A stretch of DNA of 6,445 nucleotides from Pseudomonadota bacterium (GTDB taxonomy: Bacteria; Myxococcota_A; Polyangia; Haliangiales; Haliangiaceae), in NCBI GenBank assembly GCA_023386455.1, contig JAEWJO010000487.1, positions 1 through 6,445 on the forward strand. The letters run 5' to 3'. The translations under genes and the position numbers were made by a program. The notes beneath the pieces are model-generated. The model made no database searches and was not told where the DNA came from. It saw only the letters and a list, made by a program, of their open reading frames with translations. Shown piece after piece: positions 1-5,566 of this stretch (position 1 is its first letter; every line of letters starts with the position of its first letter).

Positions 1-81
1 ACCCTGGCGGCCGCGGCGCGACCGCTCGCCGCCGCCGGCGCGACGAGCGTCGTCGGGATCGCGCTCGCGCGCGCCGAGTAG
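1..81 (+). CDS. 3' end of a ComF-type phosphoribosyltransferase (partial)
   Basis: Only the last 26 codons and the TAG stop (79-81) are in the window; the frame is open from base 1. The tail reads TLAAAARPLAAAGATSVVGI followed by ALARAE. It resembles the C-terminus of ComF/GntX-type phosphoribosyltransferases, where the PRPP-loop motif with its TTGAT is followed by an Ala-rich helix, a Gly-Ala turn and a final beta strand ending in a sequence like 'ALARA'. The catalytic PRPP loop itself would lie before the window and cannot be checked. ComF family proteins are linked to DNA uptake in competent bacteria, but many homologues have no proven role. Other PRTase-fold proteins with an Ala-rich C-terminal helix are possible. 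The assignment rests on a short low-complexity tail and is moderate at best. The gene converges on the large minus-strand gene with one base between the two stop codons. Confidence 0.5.
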   Translation, partial: TLAAAARPLAAAGATSVVGIALARAE

Positions 82-82
82 G

Positions 83-3000
83 CTACTTCCGCTCGAGGAT
101 GATGAGCTCGAAGCGGTCGTTGATCTCTCTCGCGCCCCTCGTCGACGGCGGGACGAGCGGCTTGGTGCCGCCGAAGCCGCTGACCTGCAGGCGCAGGGGA
201 TCGATGCCGTAGTCGACGAGCCACTCGCGGACCTCCCTGGCACGCGCCTCGGAGAGGTCCTTGTCCTTCTTCGGATCGCTCGTCGGGTTGACGTGCGCGG
301 TCAGGCGGACGCGGAGGATCTCGGGATGCGCGCGCAGCGTCGCGCCGACCTGGCCGAGCACGTTCGCGCTCGTCTTCGTCAGCTTGCCGCTCGAGCCGAA
401 CGAGATTGCCTCGAGCAGCTCGAGGCGGTCCGGGCTGACGACGACGAACGAGTCGCCGCGATCCGGGCAGCCGTCGTCATCGGCGTTGCCGTTGATCGTC
501 TCGGGCTCGCGCGGACACTTGTCGGCCGCGTCGACGATGCCGTCACCGTCGTTGTCTGGATCGGGGCATCCGTCGGCGTCCTGGAAGCCGTCCTTGTCCT
601 CGGCGGCGAGCGGACACTTGTCCTTGTCGTCGGCGACGCCGTCGGCATCGTTGTCCTTGTCGGGACAGCCGTCCTCGTCCTGGAACCGATCGACATCCTC
701 GGGGTCGAGCGGGCACTTGTCCATGACGTCGGCGACGCCGTCGGCATCGTTATCGAGATCGGGGCAGCCGTCCGCGTCGTCGAACAGATCCATGTCCTCG
801 GGCTCGTTCGGACACGCGTCGTGCTCGTCGGTGACGCCGTCGCCATCGCTATCCTTCGGCGGCTCCGGCGGACGCGGCGGGTGGACCGGTGGCAGCGCCG
901 TCGCACCGGGGGTGATCGACAGCATCAGCACGCCGCGGAACGCGGGCGACCCGATGCCGCTGGTGACGCCGCGGCCGGCGGCGAGGCCGAGCGTCGTCGA
1001 CGACGAGACCTGGTAGTGCAAGCCACCGAGCGCCTCGATCGTGTTCATGATCCGCGACTCGCCCATCGGCTCGCCGATCTGCGGCCGCGCGGTCTTGCCG
1101 CCGGGGATCGAGTCGCCGAACACCTCGGCGCCGAGCCACAGGTGATCGAGCGCGCGAAAGCTCGCGGACGCGCCCCACGTCACGCCGCTGCGCTGGGTGA
1201 TGTTCGCGAAGCGCTCCTTGCCGCGGATGATGGCGCCGGCGTTGAACGACGTCGACAGGCGCGGCGCGTTGCGCGTCAGCAGGAACAGCACCCGGCCTTG
1301 CGGCTTCTCGGTGCCGGCGAACTCGTCCTTCGTCGCCGTCGGCACCGTCAGCGTGCCGGCGAGCCCGAAGCTCAGCGTGCCCGCGTCGGCCGCGCCGAGC
1401 TGCATCTTCGCGTTCAGGGTCGCATCGCCGCGCGCCGCGCCGCTCGCCGGTGGCACGCCGAACATCATGCTCGGATCACCGATCGCGTCGCCGGACTGCA
1501 GGTACAGCGGCATGTGCGCGCCGGCCTCGAACCGGCCCCCGAACGCGTACGCGACGCCGAGCGACATCATCGTCCGGTTCTTCACCGCGGCGTCGTCGTT
1601 CTGCACGGTGTCGAGCACGAGCGGGTTGGCCGCGTACGAGACGAGCGCGTCGACCGCGAAGTCGCCGCTCTCGCCGACGCTCGCCGACTGCAGGTGGAAC
1701 GCGGTGCCGGTCGTCGACGGCGTCGGGTCGAACACCGTCAGGCTCAGGTTGCGCGTCGGATCGGCGGACGCCGCGTGGATCCCGAGCAGCGAGCCGACCG
1801 CGCCCGCGATCGCGCGGCGCCGCCGCGACGCGAGCAGCGCGCCGAGCACGAGCAGCATGCCGGCGCCCGAGCCACGGCCCGTCGAGCAGCCACCGCCGCC
1901 ACCGGCGTCGACGTAGAGGCCGCGGCCACGCAGCACGACCGTCGCCTGCGGCAGCGGATCCTGATCGAGGAACAGCGATGCGTTCGCCTCGAAGTCACCC
2001 TCGGCGTTCGGCGTGAACACGACGTCGAGCGTCTCGACCTGCATCGGCGCGAGGTCGACGTTCACCGGCGACTCGCCGTGGACGTTCTCGATCGCGAACG
2101 CGCCGTTGCCACCGTCGAGGCCGATCTGGACGAGCTTGAACGTGTGCGACGGGTCGGCGTTCTGCACGCCGAGCAGCTGCGTGGGGGCGATGTCCGAGAG
2201 CCGCACCGGGATGCCGATGCCGACGTAGCCGAGGTCGATCACCGGCGGACCGAACACGACGTTGCGATCGAGGCCGTACGCGTCGAGGTCGATCGAGACC
2301 ATCGGCTTGCCGTTGTCGTTGTTGAGGATGACCATGTGGCCGGTCGGCGCCTTGCCCGCCACCACCGGCGCGAACTTCACGTTGAAGTCGAACGTGCCCT
2401 GGCCCGGGATCGTGACCGGGTCGGGGTTCGCGATCGTCCAGACCGGATCGTTGGTCAGCATCACCGCGGTGACGTTGAGCGTCGCGTCACCGGTGTTCGT
2501 GACCGTCACCGGCATCGTCGGCGCCGCGTCACCGGGGTTTCTGAACGTGTCGGGGAACGCCGGCGCGGGCGCGACCATGATGTGGCGGTCGATGCCGTAG
2601 CCGCTGATCTGCACGGTCACCGAGGCCGGCCCACCGAACACGCCGCTGACGGGCACCGTGATCGTGCCGGTATCGGGCTGGTTCGACGGCCGTTCGACGG
2701 TCGGCGTGTACGTGACGTCGACGGTGTACGTGCCGTTCGGTGCGATCGCCGCCGTCGCCGGCGTCGTCGAGAACGTGTAGCGCGCGCCCGCCTTGGCCGC
2801 GGCGCCGAGGTTCAGCGTCGCGGTGCCGGTGTTCGTCAGCGTCACCGTCTTGGTCACGGCGACCGGCGTCGCGTCGAGGTCGACGCCTCCGAAGTCGAGC
2901 ACCATCGTCGCCGGGTTGAGCGTCAGCATCGCGCTGTTCGAGTTGCAGCGCAGGGGCACCGTCCGGTTCGGGTTGCTCGCGAGGTCGCTCGTCACGGTCA

Positions 3001-5455
3001 GCATCGCGTCGAGCATCGCGACGCGGTTGTTCGGGTCGCAGGTGATGTTGACGACGAGCGTGTCGTTGACGCCGTTCGACACGAACTGGTTCGCGGGGCT
3101 CGTCGGACAGGTGACGGCGCCACCGTGCGTACAGCTCGCGATCGCGAACTCGCCGCTCTGTGCGGTGCCCGGCGTGATCGAGAGCCCGGTGATCCGCAGC
3201 GTCGTGCCGGCGGTGTTGATGATGCTGACCTGCATCGTCTTCGTCAGATCGAAGCGGACGTCGCCGTAGTCGAGCGCGTTCGGTGACGCGGGCGACGTGT
3301 CGTAGCCGGTCGTCAGGCCGTCACCGTCGAGCGTCAGCGTGGCGGTGGTCGCCGTCGACGCCGTGCCCCACGTGCCGGTGAAGTTGTAGACGAGCTGGCC
3401 GCCGTCGTTGCCGTTCGCCGGCGCGAACTGTGCCGTCACCGTGATCGACGTGTTCGGCGCGAGCATCGAGATCGGCAGCGTCGGTGCGGTGATCGAGTAG
3501 CCGGTGCCCGTGCCGGTCGTCGTCGTCGCGATCATCGAGACCGGCGCGTTGCCGGTGTTGCGCAGCGTGAAGTTCTGCGTCGCCGAGAAGCCCTCGCGCA
3601 CGCCGCCGAAGTTGAACGAGTTGGCCGGTGTCGGCGGCGCCACGAATGCGAGCTGGCCCTGGAGGCCGTTGCAGGTGAACGAGACCTCCGTCGTCGAGCC
3701 TGCGACGACATTGTTGTCGTGCGTGAACCGGATCGTGCCGGGGCGCGAGCCCATCGCGGTGGGCTTGCACGCGATCGTCCAGCTCGCGGCCGCGTTGGGC
3801 GCGACCGAGATGTTGAGACCCGTGCCGGTCGTGCCGGTGATCGCGTAGTCGGCCGCCCCGACCGTCATCGCGACGGCGGAGATCGTCAGCGCGGCGGTGC
3901 CGGTGTTCGTGATCGTCAGCGTCTGACCGGTGCTGGTCTGGCCGACGGCGATGTCGCCAAAGACGAGCATCGACGCGTTCGCCGTCGCGATCGGCGCGGT
4001 GCCGCGGCCGGTCAGCGCGATGTCGATGTTCGTCGTGTCCGGATCGTTCAGCGCGGTGATGCGCAGCGCGGCCATCTTGTCGCCGGCCGTCGTCGGCGAG
4101 AAGCGAACGCCGACGTTGACCATCGACGTCGCCGGTACCGGGCAGTTGGTCGTGCAGCCGGCCGCGCCGACGAGCGTGAACTGCGACGCGTCGGCGCCGA
4201 TCAGCGAGACGCTGTAGTTCAGCTGGATGTTGCCGGAGTTCGCGACCGCGAAGTTCCGCACCGCGCTCTGGGTCGTGCGCAGCTGATCGCCATACGCGAC
4301 CGGCGGCCCGCTCGGCGGTGTCACGACGAGGTCGGCGCGGCCCGCGGTGCACGACACCGTCGTCGCGTTGTTCGTCGCGTCGTCGGTGTCGCTCGAGAAC
4401 GTGATCGTCGCGCTCTGCATGCCCGACGCGTTCACCGGCGGGCTGCACACGATCGGCAGGTTCGCCGGCGAGCCGACGAGCGCCATCGACAGCGCGCACG
4501 GCGCCGTCGTCAGGACACAGCCGGTCGTGTTGAACTTGAACCAACCCGCGGCATTCGTCGAGCCGAACGAGGCCTGCGTGACCGTCAGGGTCGCCTTCGT
4601 GCCGGCGCCCGTGTTGCTGACGGCGATCGGCGAGGTCGGCGACGTCGCGCCCTGGTTGACGACGCCGAACGCGATCGTCGGCGTGACGCCGATGACGCCG
4701 CTGCCACCCGTACCGCTCAGCGTGATGTTCTTCGTCGGCGCCGCCGGATCGTTGCTGTCGACGACGAGCGTCGTCATGCTCGGGCCTGCGGCGACCGGGT
4801 CGAACGTGATGTCCCAGCTCTCGCTCGCGCTCTGCGCGATGTTGATCGGGAAGCTCGGACCGCTCGTGATCGTGAACTCGGTGTTCTGACCGCCGGACTT
4901 CGTGATGCTGTTGATCGTCAGCGCCTGGCCGGCGTCGCCGTTGTTCGTGATCGTCAACGTCAGCGTCGCGGAGTGAACCGTCGCGGTATCGAGGAACCGC
5001 ACCGCGCCGAACGACTGCGTCGCGCCCCAGTTCGTCGCGATCACCGGCGCGAGGCCGGTGCCGGTGACCTGGAACGTCGTCAGCGGCATCGTCGTCGTGC
5101 CGGCGGTGAAGACGTTGATCGTGCACGTCCGCACGCCGCGCGTCGTCGGCGTGTACGTGACGGTGATCGTCTTGTCGGTCGTGAGATCGATGTCGCTCGT
5201 GACCCCACCGGGCGCGGTCACGCTGAACGTGCCGGAGCCGGCGCCGACGCACGATCCCTCGGCGAGATCGACGTGCTCGGCCATCGTGCCCGACAACGTT
5301 CCCGTCGCGCCGGGACTCGTCGTCGTCATGACCGCAGCGTTACCTGCGTTGACGGGTGTTGTGGATGAGGTGAACGAGACGGTCGCGCCGGCGAGGCGAG
5401 ACGCGGTCAAGATGAGGAGGCCGAGCGACAGCTCGACCCAGCGCCTGGTCGTCAT
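83..5455 (-). CDS. Giant surface protein: ASH/Ig-like repeats, internal MYXO-CTERM-like signal, then TSP3-OmpA family protein
   Basis: This is a 1790-residue exported envelope protein with no stop between ATG 5455 and TAG 83-85. Order of parts: signal peptide 1-24; ten Ig-like units about 25-1183; Gly-rich stretch with Cys1190, hydrophobic 1200-1209 and Arg1211-1214, resembling a MYXO-CTERM sorting signal; a second hydrophobic segment 1215-1231 ending Ala-Ser-Ala; a beta-rich domain 1232-1520; Pro-rich linker 1521-1534; four thrombospondin type 3 repeats 1535-1666; and an OmpA-like domain 1668-1790. The first two-thirds looks like a complete repeat protein of the choice-of-anchor-D/ASH type. 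The last third looks like a complete deltaproteobacterial OmpA family protein; its start (FHLQSASV... then NPLVL) is typical of such mature N-termini. The start at 5455 is chosen because AGGAG lies just before it, a signal peptide follows, and everything upstream in this frame is antisense to the kinase gene. A likely role is a cell-surface stalk or adhesin joined to an outer-membrane, cell-wall-binding module. The domain assignments are firm; whether one polypeptide is made and stays intact is open. Confidence 0.88.
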   Translation of the reverse strand: MTTRRWVELSLGLLILTASRLAGATVSFTSSTTPVNAGNAAVMTTTSPGATGTLSGTMAEHVDLAEGSCVGAGSGTFSVTAPGGVTSDIDLTTDKTITVTYTPTTRGVRTCTINVFTAGTTTMPLTTFQVTGTGLAPVIATNWGATQSFGAVRFLDTATVHSATLTLTITNNGDAGQALTINSITKSGGQNTEFTITSGPSFPINIAQSASESWDITFDPVAAGPSMTTLVVDSNDPAAPTKNITLSGTGGSGVIGVTPTIAFGVVNQGATSPTSPIAVSNTGAGTKATLTVTQASFGSTNAAGWFKFNTTGCVLTTAPCALSMALVGSPANLPIVCSPPVNASGMQSATITFSSDTDDATNNATTVSCTAGRADLVVTPPSGPPVAYGDQLRTTQSAVRNFAVANSGNIQLNYSVSLIGADASQFTLVGAAGCTTNCPVPATSMVNVGVRFSPTTAGDKMAALRITALNDPDTTNIDIALTGRGTAPIATANASMLVFGDIAVGQTSTGQTLTITNTGTAALTISAVAMTVGAADYAITGTTGTGLNISVAPNAAASWTIACKPTAMGSRPGTIRFTHDNNVVAGSTTEVSFTCNGLQGQLAFVAPPTPANSFNFGGVREGFSATQNFTLRNTGNAPVSMIATTTTGTGTGYSITAPTLPISMLAPNTSITVTAQFAPANGNDGGQLVYNFTGTWGTASTATTATLTLDGDGLTTGYDTSPASPNALDYGDVRFDLTKTMQVSIINTAGTTLRITGLSITPGTAQSGEFAIASCTHGGAVTCPTSPANQFVSNGVNDTLVVNITCDPNNRVAMLDAMLTVTSDLASNPNRTVPLRCNSNSAMLTLNPATMVLDFGGVDLDATPVAVTKTVTLTNTGTATLNLGAAAKAGARYTFSTTPATAAIAPNGTYTVDVTYTPTVERPSNQPDTGTITVPVSGVFGGPASVTVQISGYGIDRHIMVAPAPAFPDTFRNPGDAAPTMPVTVTNTGDATLNVTAVMLTNDPVWTIANPDPVTIPGQGTFDFNVKFAPVVAGKAPTGHMVILNNDNGKPMVSIDLDAYGLDRNVVFGPPVIDLGYVGIGIPVRLSDIAPTQLLGVQNADPSHTFKLVQIGLDGGNGAFAIENVHGESPVNVDLAPMQVETLDVVFTPNAEGDFEANASLFLDQDPLPQATVVLRGRGLYVDAGGGGGCSTGRGSGAGMLLVLGALLASRRRRAIAGAVGSLLGIHAASADPTRNLSLTVFDPTPSTTGTAFHLQSASVGESGDFAVDALVSYAANPLVLDTVQNDDAAVKNRTMMSLGVAYAFGGRFEAGAHMPLYLQSGDAIGDPSMMFGVPPASGAARGDATLNAKMQLGAADAGTLSFGLAGTLTVPTATKDEFAGTEKPQGRVLFLLTRNAPRLSTSFNAGAIIRGKERFANITQRSGVTWGASASFRALDHLWLGAEVFGDSIPGGKTARPQIGEPMGESRIMNTIEALGGLHYQVSSSTTLGLAAGRGVTSGIGSPAFRGVLMLSITPGATALPPVHPPRPPEPPKDSDGDGVTDEHDACPNEPEDMDLFDDADGCPDLDNDADGVADVMDKCPLDPEDVDRFQDEDGCPDKDNDADGVADDKDKCPLAAEDKDGFQDADGCPDPDNDGDGIVDAADKCPREPETINGNADDDGCPDRGDSFVVVSPDRLELLEAISFGSSGKLTKTSANVLGQVGATLRAHPEILRVRLTAHVNPTSDPKKDKDLSEARAREVREWLVDYGIDPLRLQVSGFGGTKPLVPPSTRGAREINDRFELIILERK
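86..454 (-). other. OmpA-like peptidoglycan-associated domain (residues 1668-1790)
   Basis: The domain has the family order: 'ISFGSSGKLTKTSANVL' (strand and helix), 'LRAHPEILRVRLTAHV', 'LSEARAREVREWLVDYGIDP', 'RLQVSGFGGTKPLVP' and a final 'REINDRFELII' strand. The family binds meso-diaminopimelate of peptidoglycan with an Asp in the 'GHTD' motif and an Arg in 'LS--RA'. The Arg is present (Arg1738), but the 'GHTD' position reads Ala-His-Val-Asn (1720-1723), so the key Asp is Asn1723. The 'N-R' of the last motif is kept as N1779-D-R1781. Family membership is clear; peptidoglycan binding is uncertain because of the substitution. Confidence 0.88.
458..853 (-). repeat. Four thrombospondin type 3 calcium-binding repeats (residues 1535-1666)
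   Basis: Four consecutive 33-residue repeats start at residues 1535, 1568, 1601 and 1634. Each begins D-(S/N)-D-x-D-G-(V/I), has a 'CP' at position 14-15 and ends 'DGCPD'. Each has exactly two Cys, 16 residues apart (1548/1564, 1581/1597, 1614/1630, 1647/1663). The Asp-rich loops are those that bind calcium in the TSP3 family. At DNA level this is a diverged 99-bp tandem repeat. In Myxococcota such repeats commonly link an outer-membrane barrel to an OmpA-like domain, as a rigid calcium-dependent spacer. The fourth repeat is the most diverged (ETINGNADD in place of the acidic ED-D-F-D stretch). Confidence 0.93.
896..1762 (-). other. Beta-rich, probable outer-membrane barrel domain of the OmpA-like half (residues 1232-1520)
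   Basis: About 289 residues follow the Ala-Ser-Ala site. The segment has alternating hydrophobic and polar strands, Gly- and aromatic-rich turns (GVAYAFGGRFEAGAHMPLYL, WGASASFRALDHLWLGAEVF), no Cys, and ends with a strand 'FRGVLMLSITP'. This matches the N-terminal barrel-like region of myxobacterial TSP3-OmpA proteins, including the 'D-F-V-ALVSYAANPLVL' opening. The number of strands cannot be settled by eye. A Pro-rich linker (PPVHPPRPPEPPK, about 1522-1534) separates it from the calcium-binding repeats. Confidence 0.6.
1763..1903 (-). other. Internal MYXO-CTERM-like sorting signal followed by a second signal-peptide-like segment
   Basis: Residues 1185-1231. Five Gly precede Cys1190, then Ser-Thr-Gly-Arg-Gly-Ser-Gly-Ala-Gly, a hydrophobic stretch MLLVLGALLA (1200-1209) and Arg1211-1214. 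That order (Gly/Cys motif, short transmembrane helix, Arg cluster) is the layout of the myxobacterial MYXO-CTERM signal, processed by a myxosortase and normally found at the extreme C-terminus. Here the frame continues into AIAGAVGSLLGIHAASA, then Asp1232. The Arg cluster therefore also serves as a signal-peptide n-region, with a hydrophobic core and an Ala-Ser-Ala cleavage site. A possible internal start exists at ATG 1858 (Met1200) or GTG 1849, but neither has a convincing ribosome binding site. The resemblance is visible in the sequence; processing at either site is inferred. Confidence 0.7.
1907..5383 (-). repeat. Ten tandem Ig-like ASH / choice-of-anchor-D-type units (residues about 25-1183)
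   Basis: The region divides into ten diverged beta-sandwich units of about 107-125 residues, roughly 25-136, 137-252, 253-374, 375-487, 488-600, 601-717, 718-842, 843-957, 958-1064 and 1065-1183. Most show the family pattern: a strand ending 'FG' or 'YGDV', a central 'TNTG-A-LTI' strand (clearest at units 5, 8 and 9), a 'F-P---G' strand and a terminal 'L-G-G' strand. This is the ASPM/SPD-2/Hydin-like fold common in bacterial surface proteins. Units 8 and 9 end with the same linker, YG(I/L)DR. Cysteines occur in even numbers per unit: two in unit 1 (69, 111), four in unit 3 (313, 320, 337, 369), two in unit 4 (434, 438), two in unit 5 (563, 595), four in unit 7 (775, 783, 806, 837), none in the others. 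This fits disulphides in an exported protein. The units probably form an extended stalk; no ligand can be inferred. Confidence 0.82.
5384..5455 (-). other. Sec signal peptide of the giant surface protein
   Basis: Residues 1-24 have a basic n-region (MTTRR), a hydrophobic core (LSLGLLILTA) and an Ala-Gly-Ala end before Thr25, a classical signal peptidase I site. There is no Cys at the cleavage point, so this is not a lipoprotein signal. It shows that the first half of the protein is exported, and it supports ATG 5455 as the true start. Confidence 0.85.
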
Positions 5456-5566
5456 AAGCTCCTGTGCAACACCCATCGTACATGGCGGGTAATACGGGCG
5501 AAAGCGACGCAGGCTACACGCGACGTGGGACAACCTGCGACCGAGCGCCGCGGTATCGTGGTCGGG
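5456..5566. promoter_or_regulatory. Divergent intergenic region that must hold both promoters
   Basis: These 111 bp lie between the start codons of the minus-strand surface protein gene and the plus-strand kinase gene, so both 5' control regions should fall here. It contains a short AT-richer patch around 5490-5495 (TAATAC on the plus strand, GTATTA on the minus strand), which could serve as a -10 element. No convincing -35 partner is found at 16-18 bp on either strand. No clear operator-like inverted repeat or riboswitch is seen. The promoter call rests on gene layout, not on motifs. Confidence 0.45.
5459..5463 (-). promoter_or_regulatory. Ribosome binding site AGGAG for the giant surface protein
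   Basis: On the minus strand the sequence reads AGGAG-CTT-ATG, leaving three bases before ATG 5455. The spacing is shorter than usual, but it is the only good Shine-Dalgarno match here. The other in-frame ATG, at 5476, has none, so this site decides the start. Confidence 0.6.

Noticed and set aside
77..87. AGTAG-G-CTACT palindrome as a bidirectional terminator
   Set aside because: The arms are only five bases with a one-base loop, which cannot fold into a hairpin, and no T-run follows on either side.
458..853. Regular 99-bp repeat considered as a CRISPR array or satellite DNA
   Set aside because: The period equals exactly 33 codons, the repeats are diverged, and they encode thrombospondin type 3 units with conserved Cys and Asp. 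Coding explains the pattern.
1847..1858. Independent start of the OmpA half at ATG 1858 or GTG 1849
   Set aside because: No Shine-Dalgarno sequence precedes either codon, and the resulting N-terminus would put a hydrophobic stretch before the Arg cluster, unlike a normal signal peptide. It is kept as a possibility under the fusion finding but not annotated as a gene.
293..3286. A 997-codon open frame on the plus strand
   Set aside because: It is antisense to the well-supported TSP3-OmpA and repeat coding sequence. Its product is an Arg/Val/Asp-rich low-complexity string with no domain, as expected for the complementary frame of GC-rich coding DNA.
3719..5368. A 549-codon plus-strand open frame and similar long frames on both strands within the repeat region
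   Set aside because: The translations are Arg/Ala/Asp-rich with no domain or signal, and they overlap a gene with clear domain repeats and paired cysteines.
5474..5476. Alternative ATG start for the large gene, seven codons upstream
   Set aside because: No ribosome binding site precedes it, and it would place seven extra residues before an already well-formed signal peptide.
5490..5495. TAATAC as the -10 box of a sigma-70 promoter for the kinase
   Set aside because: No acceptable -35 hexamer occurs 16-18 bases upstream, so it is mentioned only within the intergenic entry.
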